NCBI RefSeq assembly: GCF_030160395.1
Contig: NZ_BSOG01000002.1
Span: forward strand, 821,280 to 885,279
Direction of reading: 5' to 3'
Source of the DNA: Chitinimonas prasina
GTDB lineage: Bacteria; Pseudomonadota; Gammaproteobacteria; Burkholderiales; Chitinimonadaceae
DNA: 64,000 nucleotides
The translations under genes and the position numbers were made by a program. This document shows positions 17,649 through 26,617 of this stretch, one piece after another (the first letter of the stretch is position 1; each line of letters opens with the position of its first letter). Under the pieces are notes generated by a model that was given only the letters and a program-made list of their open reading frames with translations, ran no database searches and was not told the DNA's origin.

Positions 17649-18302
17649 ATGAACATCTGGAAACGGCGCGCCGGCGCCTGTGCCTTATTGCTGCTGCTGT
17701 GCAGCCCCCCAGCCCTGGCAAGAGGCTACGAGGGCTACCAGGACCAACTGGGGAATGCACCCTGGTACGACGGCAGCCGCGCACGCATACAGTACCAGGA
17801 CACCGTGGTAGTGGTGGACGTGGCCGTCTGGAGTGGCATAGACGACGGCCGTGGTGCCGACATTGCCTGGATACAGGGCGGTTGGGGCAAGCGCGGCAAT
17901 GCCAGCGCCAAGGTCTATTGGGAATATCGAGACAAAAATGGCCAGTGGGAACTGGGCGAAGACATCGCGCCGGCAGCCGAGGCGCTCTATGTGCAGCAGC
18001 GCAATGGCGACCAGGTGGAATGGCTTAGGGATGGCGTGATCTACAAAACCGTGCCCTGGAACCAGTTCGACACGGTGAATTTCATGAAAGCGCAATTCAC
18101 CGCAGAAGCCAACAACCCGCCTGCGGACCACATCCCCGGCACGCTCGCCAGCAAAAACCGGGTATCCGCGGCCCAGGTCAGGCGAGGCGTGGCTTATGCC
18201 GATACCCCCCTGGCCATCCAGTCGCTGCCGGAAGCCGCCAACGGCCATGTCGAGAAGGGTGATGAAGCCAACACCCTGCGTACCTGGTACGCCGAAGACT
18301 AG
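17649..18302 (+). CDS. Secreted protein of unknown function, weakly eqolisin-like
   Basis: 217 residues with a clear signal peptide (MNIWKRRAGACALLLLLCSPPALA). The ATG at 17649 was chosen for its AGGAGGAAG site. The mature part VAVWSGIDDGRGADIAWIQGGWG...AKVYWEYRDKNGQW faintly recalls the W-x-GID...Q.G...WEW core of glutamic (G1, eqolisin) peptidases, but the match is too weak to claim activity. The C-terminal part carries KNRVSAAQVRRGVAYADTPLAIQSLPEAA, with no recognised domain. It is followed after 33 bp by another secreted protein, so it is probably the first gene of a small secreted set ending with the EndoU gene. Confidence 0.72.
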   Translation: MNIWKRRAGACALLLLLCSPPALARGYEGYQDQLGNAPWYDGSRARIQYQDTVVVVDVAVWSGIDDGRGADIAWIQGGWGKRGNASAKVYWEYRDKNGQWELGEDIAPAAEALYVQQRNGDQVEWLRDGVIYKTVPWNQFDTVNFMKAQFTAEANNPPADHIPGTLASKNRVSAAQVRRGVAYADTPLAIQSLPEAANGHVEKGDEANTLRTWYAED

Positions 18303-18335
18303 CCCCAGCCATCTACCTAGAGAGGAACTCCCACC

Positions 18336-19175
18336 ATGCACCGATATCAATGGCATCACTATGTGCGCCATAGCCTGGTCTGCTTGCTGAGCTGCCTGGC
18401 CCTGGCTGCCACCGATCCCCTGTTCTCCGCCGGCACCCTGACCTGGCGCGATGCTGGCGTCCCACCTACCTTTAGCAGCACCGTCGCCATAGGCAAGGCC
18501 GCCGACTACCTGGGCATACCGATCGATCTGCCGACCGTGGATACCCGCTTTGTCCAAGTGACCGACAGCACGCCCAACGGCAACATCAAGACGACGATTT
18601 ACTCCGCCTGGAAGATCGATGTCTACAACGTCACCCTCAACAACCCACAAGGGCCGTCAACCAGCGTGAGTGTCAGCCTGTTCATTCACGGCAAGGATGT
18701 AGATGGCGCCATGGGTTTGGCAGGCGCTTACATTCTGGCCAGCCCGCCCACGGCCTCTTCCCGCGATGCACTAAACGCGCAATCCAAAGCCCTGATGCAG
18801 GCTGCAGCGCGAGATGGCTGGAATCTCAGCCGGCCGGCCGATGTATCCGGCGACTCCAACGGCGGCCTGACACGGCTGCTGACCAGCCTATGGGCCGATA
18901 GCGGCATCGAACCTGGCAGCCGGGGATTGTGGTTCATCAAGCCGCTGAGCGCTGAGCCGGCGCTGCCCATGCAGGCATCCACACGGAAACCCTTGCTCCC
19001 CAAGAGCGCGCGCTACTGGATAGCGCAGATCATGGCGACACCGCAGGGCAGCATGCGGACTCCCGCCTTGCCCAAAGGCATCACCGGCACCCCCGCCAGC
19101 TTTCCCCTGACCGGCCGAATCAGCCTATACGACGAGAGCCGTCGTGCCTGGGTACGCAGCATCTCCATCCAATAA
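18336..19175 (+). CDS. Secreted protein of unknown function
   Basis: 279 residues with an N-terminal export signal (HSLVCLLSCLALAATDPLFSAGTL). The mature protein has beta-like segments (TTIYSAWKIDVYNVTLNNP, SVSVSLFIHGKDVDG), then a helical stretch (ALNAQSKALMQAAARDGW) and a Pro-rich end (PRTPALPKGITGTPASFPL type). I do not recognise a family. It has a good ribosome site (AGAGGAA) and lies between the preceding secreted protein (33 bp) and the EndoU protein (27 bp), so the three are likely one transcript. Confidence 0.7.
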   Translation: MHRYQWHHYVRHSLVCLLSCLALAATDPLFSAGTLTWRDAGVPPTFSSTVAIGKAADYLGIPIDLPTVDTRFVQVTDSTPNGNIKTTIYSAWKIDVYNVTLNNPQGPSTSVSVSLFIHGKDVDGAMGLAGAYILASPPTASSRDALNAQSKALMQAAARDGWNLSRPADVSGDSNGGLTRLLTSLWADSGIEPGSRGLWFIKPLSAEPALPMQASTRKPLLPKSARYWIAQIMATPQGSMRTPALPKGITGTPASFPLTGRISLYDESRRAWVRSISIQ

Positions 19176-19202
19176 ATCGGCTTCTGCCCGGAGGAAAACA
19201 TC

Positions 19203-19724
19203 ATGCCATGCATGACACAACCGTACCGTTACCTTGCGCTCGCCCTGCTCTGCACGGTTGCCAGCCTGTCGCAGCCCACATGGGCGGCAGACTGCAACAG
19301 CGTTGACTTCGACTGGAGCACCACCACGCCCCCGGTCAATATCCAGCATGTATTCTGCGGCGAGATCAAGGGCAGCAAGAAGGTCGTGGGCTTCCATTCC
19401 GTCCAGATGAAGGACAGCGCCCCCATCAGCAGCATCAGCGGCATCACCAATCTGCGCAAGGGCATCTACGATGCTACGGTCACCTTCGACAACGGCAAGA
19501 AAAAGATGTCGACGTTCTTTCCCGACAGCTGCAGCTACGACCAGATACTGGCCTCTATCGTCTATGCCGCCAACAACCAGCAGGGTGCCGCTCAGCCATG
19601 GGGGGTGTGGGGCTGGTCCGGCACGGATGGCGACAGCGGCAAGTGCATGGATAGCGATGGCAAGCGCTTCAAGATACGGATGGGTCTGTTGTATAGCGCG
19701 GTGAATACCGCCTTCCCCTACTAA
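19203..19724 (+). CDS. Secreted EndoU-type endoribonuclease domain protein
   Basis: 173 residues: a signal peptide (cut near TWA-AD, residues 28-29), then a single EndoU-like domain. The signature NIQHVFCGEI...GFHSVQ gives H49 and H65, 16 residues apart exactly as the two catalytic histidines of EndoU enzymes. Lysines 99-101 (NGKKK before MSTFFP) sit where the catalytic lysine is expected, and the protein ends YSAVNTAFPY. Four cysteines (C31, C52, C110, C147) fit a disulfide-stabilised exported protein. EndoU domains cut RNA and are common toxin heads in interbacterial competition. Here the domain stands alone with its own export signal. The ribosome site is CGGAGGAAAA. Confidence 0.78.
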   Translation: MPCMTQPYRYLALALLCTVASLSQPTWAADCNSVDFDWSTTTPPVNIQHVFCGEIKGSKKVVGFHSVQMKDSAPISSISGITNLRKGIYDATVTFDNGKKKMSTFFPDSCSYDQILASIVYAANNQQGAAQPWGVWGWSGTDGDSGKCMDSDGKRFKIRMGLLYSAVNTAFPY

Positions 19725-19731
19725 GAGCCGC

Positions 19732-19827
19732 TAACAAAACCCATCTGGCGTTGTTGTGCGAGCTTGCCGTACCCAAGTACTGTCATCGCTCGCACGCCTA
19801 GCCAGAACCGCTACGCTGGGTTTTGTT
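19732..19827. repeat. Inverted-repeat element, MITE-like
   Basis: 96 bp with matching ends: AACAAAACCCA inward from the left and the same 11 bases inward from the right. An inner perfect pair is GTGCGAGC (19756-19763) with GCTCGCAC (19788-19795). It starts 7 bp past the EndoU stop. Its left end resembles the right end of the element at 13193-13263. Confidence 0.55.
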
Positions 19828-19884
19828 CGCCGCTCCAAGCCCACCACCGACTCCCTGGCGCCACCACCATGTGGGAGCGCTTTG

Positions 19885-19914
19885 CCCATGCGCCGCAAGG
19901 TGCATGGGTTTTTC
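19885..19914 (+). terminator. Probable terminator after the EndoU gene
   Basis: CCCATGC (19885-19891) pairs with GCATGGG (19902-19908) and is followed by five T. It is 160 bp past the EndoU stop and beyond the inverted-repeat element. Confidence 0.5.
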
Positions 19915-20045
19915 TCCTGGCGCGCTGGGGCATACACCGTTGTGTAGACTAGGCCCATCGGTGTCGGCAGAGCTGCAATACCGCGAGCGCTGGCCTTGCC
20001 GGCGGGGTGCCACCCGCGCCTGCAATCTCGACAAGGAGCAACAAG

Positions 20046-20375
20046 ATGACACGACCAAGCTACCAATTCGAACTGGACGAAACAGGCCAACCGCACGCCA
20101 GTCTCGCAGGCGAGATCGACCAAGTGGCGGACTTCCTGAACACCGATGTCCGCCGCAGCAGCGAGCGATGCGAGGAGATATTGTCCGCCATTGCCGATAT
20201 ACAGCAGGGCACCACGCCGGCTTGGTCCTGCACCGGCAATCTCTATGAACTCTGCCTGTCTACACAGGGCGCCGCTATCGCCAATGTGTACGACGAAACC
20301 TTAGCGCCCGCCGAACTGACACTGGCAGAGCTTGCAACACTCGTGCGAGACTGGCACAGCCTGCTTGCGAGCTAA
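20046..20375 (+). CDS. YacL-like (UPF0231) small acidic protein, candidate EndoU immunity protein
   Basis: 109 residues, cytosolic, acidic. The pattern YQFELDETGQPHASL...VADFLNTDV...EEILSAIADIQQGTTPAWSCTGNLYELCL...LTLAELATLVRDWHSLL follows E. coli YacL (YEFLRDITGVVKV...HWFNEEV...W..AGHEYTLWM). YacL has no settled function. Because it lies just downstream of a secreted EndoU nuclease, an immunity role is possible, though a repeat and a probable terminator separate the two genes. The ATG at 20046 has a good AAGGAG site. Confidence 0.68.
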   Translation: MTRPSYQFELDETGQPHASLAGEIDQVADFLNTDVRRSSERCEEILSAIADIQQGTTPAWSCTGNLYELCLSTQGAAIANVYDETLAPAELTLAELATLVRDWHSLLAS

Positions 20376-20396
20376 CCCCCCCTCTATCGGAGCATC

Positions 20397-20879
20397 ATGA
20401 AGCTGCAGACCCTTGCCCTAGCGGGCGCCTTGTTACTGGCCTATCCAGTACACGCCCAGGTTCCCGTCACGGCGGCAACCGATCATGACAGCCTGCTTAC
20501 CAGTGCCGACCCCAAGCTGGCTAGCAACAAGCGGCTGGTATACGACTTCTGGCGCGAGGTGCTGGAAGCCGGCAGGCTGGATCAAGCCGACAAATACCTG
20601 GCCGAAGGCTATATCCAGCACAACCCCAACGTACCGACCGGCCGTGCCGCCTTTGTCGAGTTCTTCAGCAAATTCAGCAAGACCAAGCCGGTAGACGCCA
20701 AGATCAAAGCTCCGCTGGTGGCAATCAGCGCCGAGGGGGACAAGGTGATATTGAGCTTTGTCCGTACCGTGGCCGACCCCAAGGAAGCTGGCAAACGGTA
20801 CACCACCACCTGGTTCGACATGTTCCGCATAGAACAGGGCAAGATCGCAGAGCACTGGGACTCCGCCGTCAAGGAATAA
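20397..20879 (+). CDS. Exported NTF2-like (SnoaL-like) protein
   Basis: 160 residues with a signal peptide (LQTLALAGALLLAYPVHAQ). The mature domain NKRLVYDFWREVLEAGRLDQADKYLAEGYIQHNPNVPTGRAAFVEFF...RYTTTWFDMFRIEQGKIAEHWD is a typical NTF2/SnoaL cone fold, with the conserved YIQHNP and EHWD. Members include polyketide cyclases and many binding proteins of unknown role. It follows the YacL-like gene by 21 bp and has a GGAG ribosome site, so the two are probably co-transcribed. It ends at a strong terminator. Confidence 0.85.
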   Translation: MKLQTLALAGALLLAYPVHAQVPVTAATDHDSLLTSADPKLASNKRLVYDFWREVLEAGRLDQADKYLAEGYIQHNPNVPTGRAAFVEFFSKFSKTKPVDAKIKAPLVAISAEGDKVILSFVRTVADPKEAGKRYTTTWFDMFRIEQGKIAEHWDSAVKE

Positions 20880-20907
20880 CCTGCATCTCATCGCGTAGCA
20901 CCAAAGA

Positions 20908-20931
20908 CAAAGGCCCCATCAGGGGCCTTTG
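20908..20931. terminator. Bidirectional rho-independent terminator
   Basis: CAAAGGCCCC pairs perfectly with GGGGCCTTTG around ATCA. It lies between the NTF2-like gene (plus) and the lipoprotein gene (minus), with T-rich sequence on both sides. Confidence 0.85.
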
Positions 20932-20960
20932 TTTACGTATGAGCAAGCAGTCTGTCTGGA

Positions 20961-22292
20961 TCAGAAGGAACGGGTATTGGTGCCCGATGCCCCCACGGCC
21001 AGATAGCTGCCATCGCCAGCGATCACATCGTTGAGTTTGCTGATCGCGCCAGCACTGCCAACCGACCACGCATAGCTCCAGACCGTCTTACCATCTGTGC
21101 CCTTGCTGGAAGTGTAGGCACCCAACACGGTAGTGCCATTGGCGCCCACGGCCAGGATGCGGCTACCAATGGCGATCGCATGCAGGTTCTGCGTGGTCGG
21201 CAGGGCTACCTTGGTCCAGGTTTCAGTATCGGTACTCATCAACAAGGTACCGCCGCTACCTACCACGAAATAGCTGCCGAGCACACTGTTGTAGGTAACG
21301 CCGTACAGATTGGCATCGGTGCCCGAGGTTTTCTGCGTCCAGACCGTGGAGTAGCTCACTGTGCTGCCTGTAGTGGTCGTCGTTACCTCGCCCACCAAGA
21401 TAGTGCCGCTGTCGCCGACCACCACATAGCGCGGTATGGACACCGAGTTTTCCAGCTTCCATTGCGCGTTATATATCAAGGCATTGAGGTTGGCTGTGGT
21501 ATTCGAAACCTGTTTGACCCAAGGCTTAGGCGCAGTCAAGGCATCTGCAGCACCGGTATAGATCGCCCCCCCTTGGCCAACCGCCAGGTAAATGTTGCCG
21601 CCCGTAGCCAATGCATTGAAGCGCTCAGCCTTTGCAGCGGCGCCTGTATCAACCACAGTCCAAGTGCTGGCATCGGTGCTGTATATCAGCGTGCCAGCAC
21701 TACCCATGACCATGTGGTTGGTGCCATTGAAGAGGTAGGCGTACAGATCTGCCGTGGTCTTGGCATTCTGCTTTACCCACAGCCCCACGCTACCAGTGCC
21801 GACGGTATAGATACTACCCGCATTGCCAACGGCAACATACTGGCTGGAGCCCGCACCTATCTTGTTCAGGTCTGCCGAACCCAGCGGTGCGCCTGGCGTC
21901 CAGGTCGTGCCGGCAGGCCTTGGCACTATCGCCTGCGAGGGAGCAGCCGGGCCGGCTGGGCTACCGTTCCGAGTAGCATTGATGGTAAACGAGTAGGTCT
22001 TGCCGTTAGTCAGGCCGGTCAGGGTAAACGGCGATGAAACGCCTCGCTGAAGTACGGATTCAGGAAATTTGTTGTAATTGTCGGGCGTCACGCTATCTGC
22101 CTGCGCGGCAAACACCCAGTAGGTCATATTGGGATCCTGGTTCCAGGTAAGCGTAACCCGCCCATCACCTGCAACCGCCGTAAACGCTTGCGGCGCATCG
22201 GCAGGGGCCGATTCACCGCCGCAGGCCGCCAGGGCCAGCAAGGGCAGGATTAGCGCAAGGCGCGCAAGGGTCTTATAGAAGGGTTGAAGCAC
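20961..22292 (-). CDS. Lipoprotein with fibronectin III domain and seven propeller-like repeats
   Basis: 443 residues from a GTG at 22292, chosen because AGGAAAGG lies just upstream and the protein then starts with a lipoprotein signal (LALILPLLALAACGG; lipid-carrying Cys). An FN3-like domain follows (APQAFTAVAGDGRVTLTWNQ...TGLTNGKTYSFTINA). The rest holds seven repeats of the form Y-x-x-V-G-x-x-G-x (YVAVGNAGSIYT, MVMGSAGTLIYS, YLAVGQGGAIYT, YVVVGDSGTILV, YFVVGSGGTLLM, ILAVGANGTTVL, YLAVGASGT). That fits a seven-bladed beta-propeller like Ycf48/BNR proteins. It is probably attached to a membrane and exposed. The ligand is unknown. Confidence 0.78.
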   Translation of the reverse strand: MLQPFYKTLARLALILPLLALAACGGESAPADAPQAFTAVAGDGRVTLTWNQDPNMTYWVFAAQADSVTPDNYNKFPESVLQRGVSSPFTLTGLTNGKTYSFTINATRNGSPAGPAAPSQAIVPRPAGTTWTPGAPLGSADLNKIGAGSSQYVAVGNAGSIYTVGTGSVGLWVKQNAKTTADLYAYLFNGTNHMVMGSAGTLIYSTDASTWTVVDTGAAAKAERFNALATGGNIYLAVGQGGAIYTGAADALTAPKPWVKQVSNTTANLNALIYNAQWKLENSVSIPRYVVVGDSGTILVGEVTTTTTGSTVSYSTVWTQKTSGTDANLYGVTYNSVLGSYFVVGSGGTLLMSTDTETWTKVALPTTQNLHAIAIGSRILAVGANGTTVLGAYTSSKGTDGKTVWSYAWSVGSAGAISKLNDVIAGDGSYLAVGASGTNTRSF

Positions 22293-22792
22293 TGAAGAAT
22301 CCTTTCCTGACAAACTACCGGGACACCTTGGCAGCCCGCTAGGGTTGCCAGAAAACATCCAACTCGATACTGCCGTACACCTGGTACACCCAGGCTCGGC
22401 GCAAGTGGCAGCCCTCATCCGAGGGGAGCGGCAATTTTACTATCAGCCAGGTAGCGAAATACGACTCCGCAAACCCCAGCCTGCCTAAATGGGGCTGTAG
22501 TCTGGCTGCGCGGCACGGTACGCGCAAGTGGTTTAGGTGTGGCGAATCAGATAAGTTGCACAAAACAGCGCCATCCACCGCCCTGCCACAAGTGCAACAC
22601 TGCTCTCCCCGGCCAGGGCCAGACCAGGCCGCCGCCTGTTTCCAACGAGGAATCAAGGGCTTGAATTTCAACCCCAGCGGCGCCGCATTGCGTGCATGCG
22701 CCCAATCGGGATTTCCCCCTCGGCCTCTCGGCCCGGCAGGCCTATAATCGTGAGCTACCCGCATAACAAAACGACGATGTTGGAGCCCCACG
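22293..22792. other. Intergenic region upstream of maeB
   Basis: About 500 bp between divergent genes, with no supported coding region. It contains the maeB promoter region near its right end; nothing else stands out. Confidence 0.45.
22743..22748 (+). promoter_or_regulatory. Candidate -10 box of maeB
   Basis: A perfect TATAAT lies 44 bp before the maeB start. No good -35 box is visible at 17 bp, so the promoter may depend on an activator. Confidence 0.4.
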
Positions 22793-25072
22793 ATGGATGA
22801 AGAACTGCGCAAGAGCGCACTCGAATACCACCAGTTCCCCAAACCCGGCAAGATTCAGGTCGCCCCGACCAAACCGCTGTCCAGCCAGCGTGATCTGGCC
22901 CTGGCCTATTCTCCGGGTGTCGCCGCCGCCTGCGACGCCATCGTCGAAGACCCGCTGAACGCCTACAAATATACTGCCCGCGGCAACCTGGTCGCCGTGA
23001 TCTCCAATGGCACCGCCGTGCTGGGCCTGGGCAATATCGGCCCGCTGGCCGGCAAGCCAGTGATGGAGGGCAAGGGTGTCCTGTTCAAGAAGTTCGCCGG
23101 TATCGACGTGTTCGATATCGAAGTCGACCAGAACGACCCCGACAAGCTGGTTGATATCATCTGTGCGCTGGAACCCACCTTCGGCGGCATCAACCTGGAA
23201 GACATCAAGGCACCAGAATGCTTCTACGTGGAGCAAAAGTGCCGCGAGCGCATGAAGATTCCGGTGTTCCATGACGACCAGCACGGCACCGCCATCATTA
23301 CCGCCTCTGCCGTACTGAATGGCCTGCGCATCGTCGACAAGGACATCGGCCGGGTGCGCCTGGTGGTATCCGGCGCCGGTGCTGCCGCCATTGCCTGCCT
23401 CAACCTGCTGGTGCAGCTGGGCCTCAATCCAGCCAACATCATTGCCTGCGACTCCAAGGGCGTGGTGCACAAGGCGCGTGAAGACTGGGACAAGCTGGAC
23501 GAATCGAAAAAGCGTTACGCCCAGGACACCCCCCATCGCACCCTCAAGGATGCCATGGTAGGTGCGGACATCTTCCTGGGCTTGTCCGGCCCCAAACTGG
23601 TAAGCCAGGACATGGTCCGCAGCATGGCGGCCCACCCGCTCATCCTGGCCCTGGCCAACCCCGAGCCGGAAATCCTGCCGCCGCTGGCCAAGGAAGCCCG
23701 CCCCGATGCCATCATCTGCACCGGCCGGTCGGATTACCCCAACCAGGTCAACAACGTACTCTGCTTCCCCTTCATCTTCCGCGGTGCGCTCGACGTCGGC
23801 GCCACCACCATCAACGACGAGATGAAGCTGGCCTGCGTACGCGCCATTGCCGACCTCGCCATGGCCGAGCAAAACGATGTAGTGGCCGACGCCTATAGCG
23901 GCCAGTCGCTGACCTTCGGCCCGGACTACATCATCCCCAAGCCGTTCGACCCGCGCCTGATCGTCAAGATTGCGCCGGCCGTGGCTCGCGCCGCCATGGA
24001 ATCCGGCGTGGCAACCCGCCCGATTGCTGACATCGCCGCCTACCACGAATCGCTGATGCAGTTCGTGTACAAGTCCAACCTGTTCATGAAACCCGTCTTC
24101 ACGGCTGCCAAAAAGGCCGCCAAGCGGGTGGTCTACGCCGAAGGCGAGGACGAACGGGTACTGCATGCCGTACAGGAGATCGTCGATCAAGGCCTGGCCC
24201 GCCCCATCCTGATCGGCCGCCCCAACGTCATCGATATGCGCATCGAGAAGCTGGGCCTGCGCATTCGCCCCGGTGTGGATTTCGAGCTGGTCAACAACGA
24301 GAACGACCCACGCTACCGCGAGTACTGGAACGAGTACTACCAGTTGCGCAAGCGCAATGGCGTCAGCCAGGAGTTCGCCAAGCGCGAAGTCCGCCGCAAG
24401 ACCACCCTCATCGGTGCGCTGATGATGCGCCGCGGCGAAGCCGATGCCATGATCTGCGGCACCTACGGCCATTATCAGGATCACCTGGACTTCGTCTGCC
24501 AAGTCATCGGCCGCAAGGCCGACAGCCACACCTATGGCGCCATGAATGCACTGATGCTGCCCAAGGGCAACGTCTTCATCACCGACACCTATGTGAATCA
24601 GGACCCGACCGCCGAGCAATTGGCCGAGATCACCCTGATGGCTGCCCAGACCGTACGCAACTTCGGCATCGCCCCCAAGGTTGCGCTGCTGTCGCACTCC
24701 AGCTTCGGCTCGGTAGAATCACCGACCTCGCTGAAGATGCGTAAGGTGCTGGAGCTGCTGCGCCAGCGCGCCCCCGAGCTGGAAGTGGACGGCGAGATGC
24801 ACGGTGATGCCGCGCTATCGGGCCAGATACGCGATATGGTGATGCCGGACTCCACCCTCAAGGGCGATGCCAACCTGCTGGTCATGCCTACCCTGGATGC
24901 CGCCAACATCGCCTTCAACCTGCTCAAGGCCAGTGCAGCCGACGGCGTCACCATCGGCCCCATGCTGCTGGGCGTGAATCAGCCAGTGCATATCCTCACC
25001 CCCACCGCCTCGGTACGCCGCATCGTCAACATGACGGCCCTGGCCGTGGTTGAGGCTGGCCAGCAAGCCTGA
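22793..25072 (+). CDS. maeB: NADP-dependent malic enzyme (malic enzyme-phosphotransacetylase hybrid)
   Basis: 759 residues, the length of the MaeB hybrid. The first ~425 residues are the malic enzyme ([69 protein letters not shown]). The remainder is a phosphotransacetylase-like domain ([25 protein letters not shown]...[28 protein letters not shown]), which is regulatory rather than catalytic in characterised members. It decarboxylates malate to pyruvate, making NADPH, for growth on organic acids. It is a single gene ended by a clear terminator. Confidence 0.96.
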   Translation: MDEELRKSALEYHQFPKPGKIQVAPTKPLSSQRDLALAYSPGVAAACDAIVEDPLNAYKYTARGNLVAVISNGTAVLGLGNIGPLAGKPVMEGKGVLFKKFAGIDVFDIEVDQNDPDKLVDIICALEPTFGGINLEDIKAPECFYVEQKCRERMKIPVFHDDQHGTAIITASAVLNGLRIVDKDIGRVRLVVSGAGAAAIACLNLLVQLGLNPANIIACDSKGVVHKAREDWDKLDESKKRYAQDTPHRTLKDAMVGADIFLGLSGPKLVSQDMVRSMAAHPLILALANPEPEILPPLAKEARPDAIICTGRSDYPNQVNNVLCFPFIFRGALDVGATTINDEMKLACVRAIADLAMAEQNDVVADAYSGQSLTFGPDYIIPKPFDPRLIVKIAPAVARAAMESGVATRPIADIAAYHESLMQFVYKSNLFMKPVFTAAKKAAKRVVYAEGEDERVLHAVQEIVDQGLARPILIGRPNVIDMRIEKLGLRIRPGVDFELVNNENDPRYREYWNEYYQLRKRNGVSQEFAKREVRRKTTLIGALMMRRGEADAMICGTYGHYQDHLDFVCQVIGRKADSHTYGAMNALMLPKGNVFITDTYVNQDPTAEQLAEITLMAAQTVRNFGIAPKVALLSHSSFGSVESPTSLKMRKVLELLRQRAPELEVDGEMHGDAALSGQIRDMVMPDSTLKGDANLLVMPTLDAANIAFNLLKASAADGVTIGPMLLGVNQPVHILTPTASVRRIVNMTALAVVEAGQQA

Positions 25073-25094
25073 CCTGTCGTTCCGTAGCAAGCAG

Positions 25095-25124
25095 ACGGCG
25101 CCTCCGCAACGGGGCGCCGTTTTT
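25095..25124 (+). terminator. Rho-independent terminator of maeB
   Basis: ACGGCGCC (25095-25102) pairs with GGCGCCGT (25113-25120) and is followed by a T run. Confidence 0.85.
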
Positions 25125-25133
25125 GTATCGCCT

Positions 25134-25175
25134 TACAAAAGCAGAACGGCACCCTATATAGGGGTGCCGGTCTGC
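25134..25175 (-). terminator. Rho-independent terminator of the HlyB-HlyD operon
   Basis: GCAGAaCGGCACCC pairs with GGGTGCCGgTCTGC around a TATATA loop. Read on the minus strand it is followed by TTTTG. It lies 22 bp past the HlyD stop. Confidence 0.75.
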
Positions 25176-25196
25176 AATACACACAGGTCAATAGGC

Positions 25197-26612
25197 TTAC
25201 CGCTCGCGCAAGCTCTCCTGCACATGCTCGCTCAGCGGACTCAGGAAGTACTCGATCACCCGCCGCTTGCCTATCTTGATCTCGGCCGTCACCGCCATGC
25301 CGGGGCTCAGATTGACCCGCTTGTTCTCCACCTGCACCGACGAGCGCATCAGCTCCACCCGGGCCGGATAGATCAGGCCACGCTTCTCGTCCTGCACTGC
25401 GTCGTTCGACACGGTCAGCACCTTGCCCGGCAGGGTGCCGTACTTAGTAAAGCTGAAAGTCTCCACCTTGACCTCGGCCTGCTGGCCTGCCACCACGAAA
25501 CCGATATCCTTGTTCTCGATCTGCGCCTCCACCACCAGCCTGTCGTTCTGCGGCACAACCTGCAGCAGCGGATCAGCCTCCTTCACCACACCGCCCACGG
25601 TATGCACCGACAATTGCTGTACCACCCCGTCCACCGGCGCCACCAGGGTCAACAGCCGGTTACGTTGCTCTGCCTTGACAAGTTCCTGGCGCAGCGAGTT
25701 GGCCCTGTCCTGTGCCTGGTTCAATTGGTCCAGCGCTGCCCGGCGGGTCTGAGCCAGCAAGCTGGCACGTTCACGCTGGTTCTGCGCGATGGCATGCTCC
25801 AGCTGCCTGGTACGGCTCTGCTCTGCCGCAAGGTCGCGTTGCGTCTCGACCAGTGCCTGCTCCTTCTCCAGCAGGGCGTGCTTGGCGATAAAGTTCTTCT
25901 CGGCCAGGCCACGATAATCCTCGGTACGCTGCCGCACAATGGGCAGGGTCTCGGACAACTTGGCAGCAATCTGCCGACTGGTCTCCAGCTCCGCCCGACG
26001 GCGTTCAGTCTCTTCATCGAGCGCAGCCAGGCGCGCCTGTATTTCGGCATACTCGCCTATCAGTAGCCGCTTCTCGCTGGCCAGCGCACCGGCCGCCACA
26101 TTGCCTGGCGAAGTCAGCTGCGGCAGATGACCACGCTCCAGTGCATCGGCCAGGGCCTTGCTGCGCGCTGCCTCCAGCTCTGCCGCGCCCAGCTCGCTGC
26201 CGGCGCGTGATTTATCGGCACCAGCGCTGGTGGCATCCAGTTCTATCAGCACCTGCCCGGCTTTCACATGCTGGCCATCACGCACCAAGATGCGCCGCAC
26301 CACGGCCAGCTCAGGCGTCTGTATGACCTTGGTACGGTCATCGGGAATAATCTTGCCCTGGGCCACCGCCACCACATCGATCTTGCCGAAGATGCTCCAG
26401 GCCAGCGCAATCAGGAACAAGGCCATCAGTATCTTCATGGTCAAGCGTGGAACAGGCGAAGGCGGCGTCTCCTGCAGTTCCAGCGCAGCCGGCAGAAACT
26501 GCGCCTCGTAACTCAACTTGGTCTTGGGCGCCAGTTGATCGCGGACTTCCCAAGCGGCTTTCCACACCGTTGCATAGCGCTGGAACAGGGCTTTTGTGGC
26601 TTCGAATATCAT
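25197..26612 (-). CDS. Type I secretion membrane fusion protein, HlyD family
   Basis: 471 residues. A short cytosolic N-terminus and one membrane segment (residues ~59-77, KILMALFLIALAWSIFG) are followed by a beta-barrel/lipoyl half (KIDVVAVAQGKIIPDDRTKVIQTPE...ILVRDGQHVKAGQVLIELD). A long coiled-coil hairpin (~130-320) comes next. The returning half (LVAPVDGVVQQLSVHTVGGVVKEADPLLQVVP) and the HlyD C-terminal signature (SPGMAVTAEIKIGKRRVIEYFLSPL) complete it. It bridges the ABC exporter to an outer-membrane TolC channel. It starts 5 bp past the HlyB-like stop, with its ribosome site AGGGG inside the end of that gene. It presumably exports the RTX proteins upstream. Confidence 0.94.
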   Translation of the reverse strand: MIFEATKALFQRYATVWKAAWEVRDQLAPKTKLSYEAQFLPAALELQETPPSPVPRLTMKILMALFLIALAWSIFGKIDVVAVAQGKIIPDDRTKVIQTPELAVVRRILVRDGQHVKAGQVLIELDATSAGADKSRAGSELGAAELEAARSKALADALERGHLPQLTSPGNVAAGALASEKRLLIGEYAEIQARLAALDEETERRRAELETSRQIAAKLSETLPIVRQRTEDYRGLAEKNFIAKHALLEKEQALVETQRDLAAEQSRTRQLEHAIAQNQRERASLLAQTRRAALDQLNQAQDRANSLRQELVKAEQRNRLLTLVAPVDGVVQQLSVHTVGGVVKEADPLLQVVPQNDRLVVEAQIENKDIGFVVAGQQAEVKVETFSFTKYGTLPGKVLTVSNDAVQDEKRGLIYPARVELMRSSVQVENKRVNLSPGMAVTAEIKIGKRRVIEYFLSPLSEHVQESLRER

Positions 26613-26617
26613 CTGGC

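Noticed and set aside
22742-24697. Minus-strand open frame of about 650 codons opposite maeB
   Set aside because: It is the antisense of a clearly assigned enzyme gene and has no recognisable domain; GC-rich codon bias keeps the frame open.
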